Part shown: positions 1 through 7,068 of the stretch, piece by piece | Layout of the letters: every line of letters starts with the position of its first letter | How positions within the stretch are numbered: the first letter of the stretch is position 1 | Origin: Candidatus Nitrosopumilus sp. | GTDB taxonomy: Archaea > Thermoproteota > Nitrososphaeria > Nitrososphaerales > Nitrosopumilaceae | DNA length: 13,544 nucleotides | Assembly: GCA_030637455.1 (NCBI GenBank) | Contig: DAOWGL010000061.1 | Coordinates: 1-13,544, forward strand | Direction: 5' to 3' | The notes under the pieces: model-generated | Database searches by the model: none | Seen by the model: the letters and a program-made list of their open reading frames with translations, nothing else | What the model was told of the DNA's origin: nothing | Translations under genes and position numbers: made by a program

Positions 1-1
1 C

Positions 2-1516
2 TGGAGACCTGTTCCACTTTATGAAGGAGTTTGTGATGAAGGTCAAGTTACAATGAGTGATGGTAAAACCTTTGAAGTTGAGCGTAGTTTGATGGGAACT
101 CCTATTGATTTAGGCGTGCAATCAGTACATCAAGGAGGCCAATCTCTAGTTTTTGCAGAAACTAGAGCTCGTTCAAAATCCCTTGCAACAAAAGCAGCAG
201 ATGCAATATTTCAGATATTAGAAAAAAAAGAAATTACAGAACTAGAAAAAACATCTAAAAAACTTTTATCCGAAAATGAACATACTGAAATAGTTAAAAC
301 ATTAGCATTGTTGGTAAAAAAAGGAGTTGCATTTCATCATGCAGGACTAAATCAAAAATGCAGAGAAACCATAGAAGCAGAATTTCGTAAAGGCACAATC
401 AAACTATTATCATCTACTCCAACTTTAGCAGCAGGTGTTAATCTTCCAGCGAGACGAGTTGTAATATCAAACATTAACAGGTATAATGCCAAAGTTGGTG
501 CAAACAGACCAATTAGTATTTTAGAATACAAACAACTTTGTGGTCGAGCTGGAAGACCACAATACGATGATTATGGAGAATCAATTATTGTTGGAAAAGG
601 TAATACAGAAGATCTAATAGAGTATTACATTAATGGAGAACCTGAAGCAATTGTATCCAAAATTACAGATGATAAATCTTTACGAACCCACATCCTAAGT
701 GTCATAGTTACACATCCAGGAATTAAAAAAGAAGAGATTCTAGAATTCTTTTTGCAAACATTGGGTGGATTACAATCAAGAAAACCTACAATAAAATTTG
801 CAATTGATATTTCATTACGTTTTCTTGCAAGTAAGTTTTTGATTATTAAAAAAGGTGAAAGATATGCTGCTACTGAATTTGGAAAAAAGACATCAATGTT
901 GTATATTGATCCATTAACTGCAACATACTTTAGAGATTCAATTGAAAATATATCCCAAGAAAGAAAACATACTTTTGGATTTTTACATATGATTACAAAC
1001 TGTGAAGAATTTTTCCCAAAGTTCTCATTAAGACAGAAAGATTATGAGACTGCAAGTTTGATGATAGATAATCATTCATCACAACTCTTAGAGCCAATAT
1101 CTGAGTATGATTGTTCAAGAAGTCTTTTGGCATTACAATCTTGGATTACTGAATCTACTGAATTATCTCTCTCAGATAGTCTTGGAATTGAGTCTGGAGA
1201 CATGCATAGAATGACTGAGAATGCAAATTGGTTATCTTATTGTCTTAGGGAGATATCCAAGCACGTTGAGAGGGCCGATTTACTTGAAGAATTGAGTGAT
1301 TTGAGAAATAGAATAGTTTATGGAATTAGAGAGGAACTACTTGATTTGGTCAGAGTTAAGGGCATTGGAAGGATAAGAGCCCGAATTCTATTCAAACATG
1401 GTATAAAGAATCTGGATGATTTGAGAAAAATCCCTGTGAATAAATTGGGAGAAATTGATAAAATTGGTTCAACCATTGCAGATAACATAAAAGCAGAATT
1501 ACGAAAGGTTAGATAA
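2..1516 (+). CDS. hel308: ATP-dependent DNA helicase Hel308 (3' part, 5' truncated by window)
   Basis: Superfamily 2 helicase that unwinds lagging strands at stalled replication forks (family knowledge). The frame is open from base 2, beginning WRPVPLYEGV, a Hel308 signature in the first half of the protein, so the ATG at 53 is internal and the Walker A/DExH half lies upstream. Visible in 504 residues: motif IV-like FHHAGL (around 335-355), motif V STPTLAAGVNLPARR (around 412-456), motif VI QLCGRAGRP (around 531-560), then a winged-helix region (around 680-900), the ratchet helices, and a C-terminal helix-hairpin-helix with the KGIGRIRAR segment (around 1357-1385) that matches the domain V RAR element. 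It ends in TAA directly followed by the TTG start of the next gene, so the two are probably co-transcribed. Codon use matches the neighbours. Confidence 0.95.
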   Translation, partial: WRPVPLYEGVCDEGQVTMSDGKTFEVERSLMGTPIDLGVQSVHQGGQSLVFAETRARSKSLATKAADAIFQILEKKEITELEKTSKKLLSENEHTEIVKTLALLVKKGVAFHHAGLNQKCRETIEAEFRKGTIKLLSSTPTLAAGVNLPARRVVISNINRYNAKVGANRPISILEYKQLCGRAGRPQYDDYGESIIVGKGNTEDLIEYYINGEPEAIVSKITDDKSLRTHILSVIVTHPGIKKEEILEFFLQTLGGLQSRKPTIKFAIDISLRFLASKFLIIKKGERYAATEFGKKTSMLYIDPLTATYFRDSIENISQERKHTFGFLHMITNCEEFFPKFSLRQKDYETASLMIDNHSSQLLEPISEYDCSRSLLALQSWITESTELSLSDSLGIESGDMHRMTENANWLSYCLREISKHVERADLLEELSDLRNRIVYGIREELLDLVRVKGIGRIRARILFKHGIKNLDDLRKIPVNKLGEIDKIGSTIADNIKAELRKVR

Positions 1517-2509
1517 TTGATTGATTTACTGATTCCAGCAATAATTTCATGCATTGTTGCATTCTTTGTAGTATTTTTTATGACTCCTCCTTTAATCAAA
1601 ATTTTAGAAAAAAGAAATTTTGCAGTAAAAGACATGAACAAAAAAGAAGATGTTATGGTAGTAAGACCTGGTGGCCCTGTGATTCTTGCAGGAATTATTG
1701 CATCAGAACTAGTTCTTTATGCATTTTTCCAAATGAATGAAATTCTTGCTATACTAATTACAACATCAGCTGCATGTGTTATTGGATATGTTGATGATAG
1801 AAAAGTAATGGGTGGATGGTTTAAGCCACTTGCACTAGCAATTGCCGCAATTCCAATCATTACACTTGGTGCATATGATACTGATCTTGCATTTCCATTA
1901 TTTGGAACAGTACAAATTCCTGTTTTGTATCTTGCATTAATTATATTCATGATTCCAATTACTGGAAATACAATCAACTCTATTGATGTTCTAAATGGTG
2001 TTGCAAGTGGATTTATGGTAATTGCCAGTTTCTCCTTGTCTATTTGTTTATTCATTGTACAAAACTATGAAATTGCAATTGTAAGTTTGCCGCTTGGGTT
2101 TGCTTCATTAGCATTTTACAAATATCATAAAGTTCCAAGTAAAATATTTCCTGGAGATTCTGGTGCATTAACCCTAGGGGCAATGTATGGTGCTATTGCA
2201 ATTGTGGGTGGCGTTGAAATAATCGCAGCAGTTGCACTTTTGCCTGCAGTAATCAACTCATTTTTGTTCCTATCAAGCGTAAAACGAGTTGTAGAGCATA
2301 GGCAAATCAAGGGAAAACCTGTAGAACATACTGAAGATTTCCGACTAAAGGCAACTGATGACAAAAAGGCACCTATTACTTTGGTTAGGCTCATTCTTGC
2401 AGGTGGACCAATGTCTGAAAAACAAGTAGGATTTGCAATTTTCAAACTAACAATATTTTCAGGAATTTTAGCAGTGATTACTGCATTTATGATGGGAGTA
2501 TCTCTTTGA
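1517..2509 (+). CDS. Alg7/AglH-like UDP-GlcNAc:polyprenyl-phosphate GlcNAc-1-P transferase (GT4/MraY superfamily)
   Basis: Polytopic membrane enzyme expected to transfer GlcNAc-1-phosphate from UDP-GlcNAc to dolichyl/polyprenyl phosphate, the first step of a lipid-linked glycan. At 330 aa it has about ten hydrophobic helices. Diagnostic motifs are the cytosolic acidic pair GYVDD (D93, D94), NTINSIDVLNG (N154, D157, N160) and FPGDSGALTLG (D214); the PGDSG form is typical of the eukaryotic/archaeal GPT branch rather than MraY. The start is TTG, abutting the helicase TAA (TAATTG); the frame is closed just upstream by the same region, and the N-terminal helix makes sense from here. Its last codons overlap the next gene. 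The sugar (GlcNAc or a derivative) cannot be read from sequence; the inferred role is S-layer or surface glycan assembly. Confidence 0.85.
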   Translation: MIDLLIPAIISCIVAFFVVFFMTPPLIKILEKRNFAVKDMNKKEDVMVVRPGGPVILAGIIASELVLYAFFQMNEILAILITTSAACVIGYVDDRKVMGGWFKPLALAIAAIPIITLGAYDTDLAFPLFGTVQIPVLYLALIIFMIPITGNTINSIDVLNGVASGFMVIASFSLSICLFIVQNYEIAIVSLPLGFASLAFYKYHKVPSKIFPGDSGALTLGAMYGAIAIVGGVEIIAAVALLPAVINSFLFLSSVKRVVEHRQIKGKPVEHTEDFRLKATDDKKAPITLVRLILAGGPMSEKQVGFAIFKLTIFSGILAVITAFMMGVSL

Positions 2510-2736
2510 AATCTGGACTATTTACTTTCTTGTTTGCAATGTGGGGGTTGATAATTGTAGGTGGTGGAATTGTAGTTACCATTTTAGGACCAATTTCAAT
2601 TTCAGGATTTGGTGAACTTAATTGGTTCATTGCATCTGTGATTAAAGCTATCATTGCAATAGTTCTTGTTGTAATTTGGATTTTAATTTTATCAAAGATA
2701 AAGAATTGGATATTCAAAAAAGAAATTAAACTTTAA
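2506..2736 (+). CDS. small two-helix membrane protein, unknown function
   Basis: A 76-aa protein that starts with TTG inside the end of the GT4 gene (TTGA overlap, TTG 2506-2508 over TGA 2507-2509), so it is probably translated by coupling. Two hydrophobic segments, about residues 4-30 and 43-65, flank a short loop (SISGFGELN), and the C-terminus is basic (KIKNWIFKKEIKL), which suggests a cytosolic tail. I recognise no family. Its tight coupling to the GlcNAc-1-P transferase suggests an accessory membrane subunit, but that is inference. Its TAA overlaps the TAA of the convergent acyltransferase in a shared TTAA. Confidence 0.65.
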   Translation: MKSGLFTFLFAMWGLIIVGGGIVVTILGPISISGFGELNWFIASVIKAIIAIVLVVIWILILSKIKNWIFKKEIKL

Positions 2737-3209
2737 CTTTCTTTCCACTGTCTTTGTTTCTTGTCATATTCTTCTCTACTATATCTAATTGAAGCTGGTG
2801 ATCCTATTACAACTGTATTTTCAGGAACATTTTTTGTTACAATTGCCCCCATTGCAACAACACTATTTTTTCCAATAGTTACACCTGCTTTGATAACTGC
2901 ACGTGCACCAATTATTGCATTATCTTCAATTGTAACTCCTATCATTTTATTGCACATTGGATAAGGATCATTTGTTAATACTGCAGCTGGTCCAATGAAC
3001 ACATTTTTTCCAATTCTTGAAAGTGGTGGAATGTATGCTTGACCCTCAATTCTTGTATTCTCACCAATTTTTACATCATAATCAATATGTGCTAGAGAAC
3101 CAATACTGACATTATCTCCAATCTCTGTATTGTCGCCAACATATGAAAAATGCCAAATCTTAACATTCTCACCAATTATTGCTTTTTCTGAAATAAAATT
3201 AGTAACCAT
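2733..3209 (-). CDS. hexapeptide-repeat (LbH) acyltransferase, WbpD/WlbB-like amino-sugar N-acetyltransferase
   Basis: A 158-aa left-handed beta-helix protein. Hexapeptide turns run through most of the chain (AIIGENVKI, TEIGDNVSIGS, VKIGENTRIEG, SRIGKNVFIG, AIIGARAVI, VTIGKNSVVAMGAIVTK). The loop FIGPAAVLTNDPYP around residues 71-84 resembles the active-site loop of acetyltransferases that acylate 3-amino sugars of UDP-2-acetamido-3-amino-2,3-dideoxy-glucuronate (WbpD/WlbB). They form homotrimers and use acetyl-CoA (family knowledge). The ATG start follows the trm112-like stop after 4 bases, making it the last gene of the operon. The Gfo/Idh dehydrogenase two genes upstream is the usual pathway partner, which supports the sugar assignment, but the exact substrate is inferred. 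A U6 tract beyond the stop may terminate the transcript. Confidence 0.8.
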   Translation of the reverse strand: MVTNFISEKAIIGENVKIWHFSYVGDNTEIGDNVSIGSLAHIDYDVKIGENTRIEGQAYIPPLSRIGKNVFIGPAAVLTNDPYPMCNKMIGVTIEDNAIIGARAVIKAGVTIGKNSVVAMGAIVTKNVPENTVVIGSPASIRYSREEYDKKQRQWKES

Positions 3210-3213
3210 TATC

Positions 3214-3483
3214 TCACAAGTGCCATGGGTTTGCCATTGTAATAATTTTTTCAGGTAATTTGTCCTTAAAGTTTTTTAGAAATTCTATTTCTTGTTTCTT
3301 ATCACGAAGTTCATCTGGTAGCATTATTGGAATTTCCTCAATTATTGGGTAGAATCTAGAACATTTTGGGCAAAAAATTGCACCTTCGGAAACAACATTG
3401 TCTTTTTCCTTTATTTCAAATAATTCTAAAGGATGAGTTTTGTCAATAGGGCAAGCCAAAATATCCATCATAGTTTTGTTCAT
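3214..3483 (-). CDS. Trm112 family zinc-ribbon protein
   Basis: An 89-aa protein with the Trm112 pattern: MDILACPID (C11) near the N-terminus, a short beta region, then IFCPKCSRFYPIIEEIPIMLP (C38, C41, with the conserved YPI.eeIP.ML). Trm112 proteins activate and stabilise SAM-dependent methyltransferases acting on tRNA, rRNA or translation release factors. The fourth Zn ligand of classical ribbons is not obvious: the first site reads C-P-I-D instead of C-P-x-C. The ATG overlaps the dehydrogenase TGA in an ATGA junction, so translation is probably coupled. The setting between sugar genes is not functionally obvious and may be simple operon packing. A function in a methyltransferase complex is inferred from the family only. 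Confidence 0.8.
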   Translation of the reverse strand: MNKTMMDILACPIDKTHPLELFEIKEKDNVVSEGAIFCPKCSRFYPIIEEIPIMLPDELRDKKQEIEFLKNFKDKLPEKIITMANPWHL

Positions 3484-4415
3484 TTTAGATCCAGATAGAT
3501 AGGAATTCCCTTTTGACTAGATAAAAGTGCAGCTTCGGCAATTTTTGTAACATTTACTGCTTCTTGAGATTTTACAACTTGGTCATTTTTACCTTCAATT
3601 GCTCCAAGAAAACTTTGAATTTCTAATAACAATGGTTCTTGTTTTTCATTTTGTATAGTTTCTGAATTTTCATCTTTTTCTACAACAATTTCTTGTGTGA
3701 TAAAATCAGATGAAATAATTGCATCTGTACATACTGCATTAAATTTTCTTAATTTTTTAGGAGTAATCCAGTTTGATGTAATGATTGCAACTTTATCATT
3801 TTTATATCCTAACATGATGCTTGTGAAATCTTCATGTTCATGTTTTATTTTCCCTGCTCTGGCAAATACCACTTGAGGCATTTCATCAAATAACCAATTT
3901 GCAGTATCAATATCGTGAACTGATGTATCATAAATAATTCCTACATCTTTGATGTGTAGAGGCATTCTATTTTCTCTGTGAAATTCAAGCATTACCAAAT
4001 CACCATATTTTTTCTCTTTAACCATCTTTTTTACTACGTCAACTGCGGGATTGAATCTTTCAATATATCCACAAGTCAGAATAACTTTATTTTTCTCTGC
4101 AATTTTAACAAGATTTTGTCCATCTTCAGATTTGTATGTCATTGGTTTTTCAACAAAGACATGTTTTTTTGCCTCTAACAATTTTTGTGCAATTGCAGTA
4201 TGAGTTGATGTGGGAGTTACCACAAACGCACCATCAAATTCTTCTGCAGTTAGTAATTCATCTAATGATGTATAGTGATTAACAGAATATTTTTCTCCAT
4301 ATTCTTTACTTTTTTGAGAGTCTGCATCACATATAGCTACTAGTACTCCTAATTCTGATAAAATTCTTGTATGGTTCTTCCCCCATCCTCCGGTTCCAAT
4401 TTGAACAATTTTCAT
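3480..4415 (-). CDS. Gfo/Idh/MocA family NAD-dependent oxidoreductase, probable UDP-amino-sugar 3-dehydrogenase
   Basis: A 311-aa two-domain oxidoreductase. The N-terminal Rossmann fold shows KIVQIGTGGWGKNH (GxGxxG, residues 3-15) and an acidic residue ending strand 2 (AICD, D30), indicating NAD preference. VEKPM (89-92) is the family's catalytic EKP motif, followed by CGYIERFNPAV (115-124) and the C-terminal-domain signature DTSVHDIDTANWLF (163-176), with H167 and D170 as the likely catalytic/substrate residues. The best match by feel is WlbA/WbpB-type UDP-N-acetylglucosamine/glucosaminuronate 3-dehydrogenases, consistent with the acyltransferase downstream. The ATG begins immediately after the aminotransferase TAG (TAGATG), so it belongs to the same operon. 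Substrate specificity is inferred; a generic sugar dehydrogenase is the fallback. Confidence 0.82.
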   Translation of the reverse strand: MKIVQIGTGGWGKNHTRILSELGVLVAICDADSQKSKEYGEKYSVNHYTSLDELLTAEEFDGAFVVTPTSTHTAIAQKLLEAKKHVFVEKPMTYKSEDGQNLVKIAEKNKVILTCGYIERFNPAVDVVKKMVKEKKYGDLVMLEFHRENRMPLHIKDVGIIYDTSVHDIDTANWLFDEMPQVVFARAGKIKHEHEDFTSIMLGYKNDKVAIITSNWITPKKLRKFNAVCTDAIISSDFITQEIVVEKDENSETIQNEKQEPLLLEIQSFLGAIEGKNDQVVKSQEAVNVTKIAEAALLSSQKGIPIYLDLK

Positions 4416-5333
4416 CTAATACACCTCAGTTAACCAATGAGAATAATCATTGTTTTTGTTCATTACTATCTCTGTATACATTTCCATCATCTTTTTAGTA
4501 ATGTCGCCAGGTTTACCATTTCCAATTTGTTTTGAATCCATTTTTATGATTGGTGTAATTTCAGCGGCAGTTCCGGTTAGGAAAATTTCTTCTGATATGA
4601 TTAATTCACTCCTTGTAACATCTCGCTCAATCATATCAATATCCAAATCTCTTGCAATTTTGATAATTGCATCACGAGTAATTCCTTCTAAAGCTGATGA
4701 TGCAAGCGAAGGAGTGATTAATTGACCATTTCTTACAATGAAAATATTCTCACCTGGAGCTTCACTGACATTTCCATTATGATCAAGCAAAATTGCTTCA
4801 TCAAAGCCATTTCGTTTTGCCTCTTGGGTTGCAATGATGGAATTTAGATAATTCCCACCCATTTTAGCTTGAGGTGGGGTTGACATGTCTGAGAATTTCC
4901 TCCAAGATACAACTCCTGCTGTAATTCCATTTTTGTTAAACAAATCCCCGAAAGGAAAAGTTAACATTGCAACATTTGTTGGTGCCTTTTCAGTAACATG
5001 AAGATTAATTCCGTAATCGCCTACAAAGTAAAATGGTCTTATGTAACATGATTTTTTTATCTTATTTTTTTTACAAATCCCAATTACTGCATTAGTTATT
5101 TCTTCATCTGAAAAATTAAGTGAAATATTATAAAATTGCCCTGATCTTCTAAATCGTTTTACATGTTCATCTAATCTAAACACATTGAGATTTTCCCCAT
5201 TCCAATATGCTCTAATTCCTTCAAAAATTGATGTGCCATAATGAATTGCATGTGTTGTAATTGGAACTTGTGCTTTTTCTGTAGGGATATATTTTCCATC
5301 AAACCAAACATATTTTGAAAGAGGAAGTGCCAT
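4416..5333 (-). CDS. ilvE: branched-chain amino acid aminotransferase (class IV PLP enzyme)
   Basis: A 305-aa fold-type IV aminotransferase that catalyses the last step of Leu/Ile/Val synthesis with 2-oxoglutarate/glutamate. It begins VWFDGKYIPTEKAQVPITTHAIHYGTSIFEGIRAY, the canonical BCAT N-terminus (shown here as a description of residues 9-43). The PLP lysine is K157 in PPQAKMGGNYLNS, and the EAPGENIF segment (191-198) with the upstream DEAILLD is typical. Length is normal for IlvE (about 300). The start is the ATG in CCATGG at 5333. A TATA-like element at 5353-5364 on this strand lies about 26 nt upstream, giving a leaderless transcript. It is the first gene of a four-gene operon whose later members are unrelated to branched-chain metabolism. 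D-amino acid aminotransferase or aminodeoxychorismate lyase are less likely. Confidence 0.93.
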   Translation of the reverse strand: MALPLSKYVWFDGKYIPTEKAQVPITTHAIHYGTSIFEGIRAYWNGENLNVFRLDEHVKRFRRSGQFYNISLNFSDEEITNAVIGICKKNKIKKSCYIRPFYFVGDYGINLHVTEKAPTNVAMLTFPFGDLFNKNGITAGVVSWRKFSDMSTPPQAKMGGNYLNSIIATQEAKRNGFDEAILLDHNGNVSEAPGENIFIVRNGQLITPSLASSALEGITRDAIIKIARDLDIDMIERDVTRSELIISEEIFLTGTAAEITPIIKMDSKQIGNGKPGDITKKMMEMYTEIVMNKNNDYSHWLTEVY

Positions 5334-5335
5334 GG

Positions 5336-5341
5336 AAAAAA
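5336..5341 (-). terminator. U6 tract, possible terminator of the nucleotidylyltransferase gene
   Basis: Six T in a row on the minus strand, 28 bases past the stop of the upstream gene and just before the ilvE ATG. Archaeal termination commonly uses such U tracts without a hairpin. It lies almost at the inferred ilvE transcription start. Confidence 0.35.
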
Positions 5342-5352
5342 TTCTATCACAA

Positions 5353-5364
5353 GTGTATTAATCT
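5353..5364 (-). promoter_or_regulatory. TATA-like promoter of the ilvE operon
   Basis: On the minus strand this reads AGATTAATACAC. It is centred about 26 nt before the ilvE ATG, the distance expected for an archaeal TATA box when the transcript starts at the start codon. Assignment is by spacing and sequence only. Confidence 0.45.
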
Positions 5365-5368
5365 CTAT

Positions 5369-5971
5369 TTATTTTGAATATCCTTCTTTAGGAAATTTCA
5401 TTCCTACAATTCTTGTAGTTTGATCTTCTTCATTTGCATATTTTTCAACAGTTTTCCACTCTTCGTCAATGATTTTGACTATCTCTTCAGGAACGTTTTC
5501 TTTCCAAGCAGATTTTTTCCCTAGTGCTGCATCATACAGTTTTTCTTTTACTGATGTTGCTGAAAGTGCTTTGCGTTCACCAATTTTTGGTCTCAGTCTG
5601 TACATTTTCAACATGTACCCTTCTGCCTTGTCACCAGTATATGAAAAATAATTACCTTCAACTCCATCAAGGATTTGTTTTCTTAGTTTCCATGATTTTC
5701 TTCTTACTAGTGGTGGGAGATATTTTTTGAATGGTGCTTGAAATGCGTAATCATCAGTTATTTTGATTGAATCTCCAAAAATAGATTCAAGCATCTTTTT
5801 TCTAGTTTTAAAATCAAATGGAAAACTCTTACTGTTTATTTCTCTATCTTCATCCTTGAAGACAACTGGCATTACTTTAACAATATCTGCTTGTTTTTTT
5901 AATTCTTCAATTATTTCAACATGTGCATTTGTTACTGGATTTAGATGTGCAAGGTAGAGTGCCGTAATCAA
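5369..5971 (-). CDS. cytidylyltransferase/NMNAT-like nucleotidylyltransferase-fold protein, substrate unknown
   Basis: A 200-aa HUP/nucleotidyltransferase-fold protein. The N-terminus ALYLAHLNPVTNAH gives a T-x-x-H version (T14-H17) of the (H/T)xGH nucleotide-binding motif, as in PPAT (TNGH) and related NMN/cytidylyl transferases, but with Ala in place of Gly. ALSATSVKEKL (135-145) corresponds to the C-terminal ISxTxxR motif, with Lys at the final Arg position. Such enzymes transfer an NMP from NTP to a phosphorylated substrate. It is longer and more basic than archaeal NMNAT, so I do not call it NadM. The start is TTG: the only nearby in-frame ATG (5977) is followed at once by TAA, and later ATGs would remove the motif. 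It sits alone between FNR and ilvE. Confidence 0.7.
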   Translation of the reverse strand: MITALYLAHLNPVTNAHVEIIEELKKQADIVKVMPVVFKDEDREINSKSFPFDFKTRKKMLESIFGDSIKITDDYAFQAPFKKYLPPLVRRKSWKLRKQILDGVEGNYFSYTGDKAEGYMLKMYRLRPKIGERKALSATSVKEKLYDAALGKKSAWKENVPEEIVKIIDEEWKTVEKYANEEDQTTRIVGMKFPKEGYSK

Positions 5972-6014
5972 TTACATCACGTAAATAATTCTCATATTTC
6001 AATGATTAAATTTT

Positions 6015-6020
6015 AAAAAA
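6015..6020 (-). terminator. U6 tract after the ferredoxin-NADP reductase gene
   Basis: Six T on the minus strand, three bases past the TAG stop of the reductase gene. It fits archaeal poly-U termination; no stem is evident. Confidence 0.45.
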
Positions 6021-6023
6021 GTT

Positions 6024-6869
6024 CTATCCGTATGATTCGTATTTGACTTCAAAGCTTCCATCTTCACGTTTGTCATGTTCAGTTACAAAACCTTTAGGAT
6101 TCAAGAAATCCATTACGCCATCAATGGTTCCTTGCCATCCACAAACATAGAACATTGTATTTTCTTTAGTTATTTTATCTCCAATTAATTCTTCTAATGG
6201 TGAAAGTCCACCATCTCTTGGTCTTAGGAATGTTTCAACTCTGCCAACTTGACCTGCCCATGATCTGTTAAACCATTCTTGTGGTCTACTAATTGCTGCT
6301 CTGTATCTGAAATTCCATTGATCTTTACCTTTAGCAATACTTTCATTTTCAAGATCTGTTAACAAATCTTTGTAACTTAATTCATCAACATAACTGGCAC
6401 CATGCAAAACAATTGTTTCGCGTTTATCTCCAGTATCATGAAGATGTTGTGCAAAACTTACAAATGGTGCAAGACCTGTTCCTCCACCAATACAAATAAT
6501 TCTACGATTATCTTTTTCTCCATTTGTAAATTCTTCATTAATTAGTAAAGCTCTACCTGTTGGTTTTAACCAAAGAATTTCATCTCCTTCTTTTACATTA
6601 AATATTTGAGTAGTCAATCTACCTGGAAGTGGTTTTCTAACCCATCTGATAACTAACTCCACATAATCTCTATTTTCTGGATGTGATGCAATTGAATATG
6701 CACGTCTAACAATTTTTCCATTTTCAACGGGATTTGGTAATCCTAGAGTGATGAATTGACCTGCTTGGTATTCTGGAACGGGACCATCATTTGGAATCAT
6801 TCTAATAATTACAAGATCTTCTTTCAATAATTGTACGTAAGTGACAGTTGCTTTGTTATCTACGACCAT
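6024..6869 (-). CDS. ferredoxin/flavodoxin--NADP(+) reductase (FNR/Fpr family)
   Basis: A 281-aa soluble flavoprotein moving electrons between NAD(P)H and ferredoxin. Domain order is an FAD-binding beta-barrel with RRAYSIASHPE (55-65, the RxYS motif that contacts the flavin) and the GRLT segment (83-86), then an NAD(P) domain beginning IICIGGGTGLAPFVSF (124-139) and ending with YVCGWQGTIDGVMDFL (241-256), where C243/G244 are the conserved active-site positions. Overall it resembles bacterial Fpr. In an ammonia oxidiser it would make NADPH-ferredoxin exchange available for biosynthesis (inference). The ATG at 6869 lies 30 nt from a TATA element. It is monocistronic, since a U6 tract follows the stop. 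It is divergent from the tRNA-Ala gene. Confidence 0.9.
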   Translation of the reverse strand: MVVDNKATVTYVQLLKEDLVIIRMIPNDGPVPEYQAGQFITLGLPNPVENGKIVRRAYSIASHPENRDYVELVIRWVRKPLPGRLTTQIFNVKEGDEILWLKPTGRALLINEEFTNGEKDNRRIICIGGGTGLAPFVSFAQHLHDTGDKRETIVLHGASYVDELSYKDLLTDLENESIAKGKDQWNFRYRAAISRPQEWFNRSWAGQVGRVETFLRPRDGGLSPLEELIGDKITKENTMFYVCGWQGTIDGVMDFLNPKGFVTEHDKREDGSFEVKYESYG

Positions 6870-6894
6870 AACGATTGAATCACCATTTGCAAGG

Positions 6895-6904
6895 TTAAAT
6901 ATAT
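6895..6904 (-). promoter_or_regulatory. TATA-like promoter of the ferredoxin-NADP reductase gene
   Basis: Minus-strand AATATATTTAACC is a good archaeal TATA/BRE-like element centred about 30 nt before the ATG, giving a leader of only a few nucleotides. The rest of the 125-base gap (6870-6994) holds the tRNA promoter region and the inverted repeat listed separately. Confidence 0.5.
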
Positions 6905-6975
6905 TGTGTTAATTTCATAACCCGATTTCCCAATTGACCGCTAAACGTTAATAACCAATTTGAAAAACGTATTTC

Positions 6976-6991
6976 AATCAGATTTCTGATT
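6976..6991. repeat. perfect inverted repeat in the tRNA-Ala 5' leader
   Basis: AATCAGA-TT-TCTGATT has 7-base arms, a 2-base spacer and no mismatches. It ends three bases before the first tRNA nucleotide. A tRNA TATA-like element (TTAATAACC, around 6948-6956) would place transcription start near 6978, inside or before the repeat. It could be a protein site or a leader hairpin, but may be chance in AT-rich DNA. Confidence 0.5.
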
Positions 6992-6994
6992 ATT

Positions 6995-7068
6995 GGGCCG
7001 GTCGTCTAGTTCGGTAGGATATGTGCATGGCATGCATGGGATCGAGGGTTCAAATCCCTTCCGGTCCA
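6995..7068 (+). tRNA. tRNA-Ala (anticodon GGC)
   Basis: A complete cloverleaf can be drawn. The acceptor stem is 6995-7001 with 7061-7067 and contains G3:U70 (6997:7065), the alanine identity pair. The D stem is GTCT/GGAT with A14, GG and A21 in the loop. The anticodon stem is 7022-7026 with 7034-7038, and the loop ATGGCAT places T33 before anticodon GGC at 7029-7031. The T arm is 7044-7048/7056-7060 with loop TTCAAAT, and the discriminator is A73 at 7068. No intron is present and no CCA is encoded. The base of the anticodon stem has two adjacent wobble pairs (27-43 and 28-42). The T arm and acceptor 3' strand overlap the antisense end of the HEAT gene. Confidence 0.93.

Noticed and set aside
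53..1516. Hel308 starting at ATG 53
   Set aside because: The frame is open to base 2 and the upstream residues WRPVPLYEGV are a conserved Hel308 segment, so this ATG is internal.
1318..1641. Minus-strand open frame of 107 codons across hel308 and the transferase
   Set aside because: It is a shadow of two well-supported plus-strand genes and has no recognisable domain or promoter.
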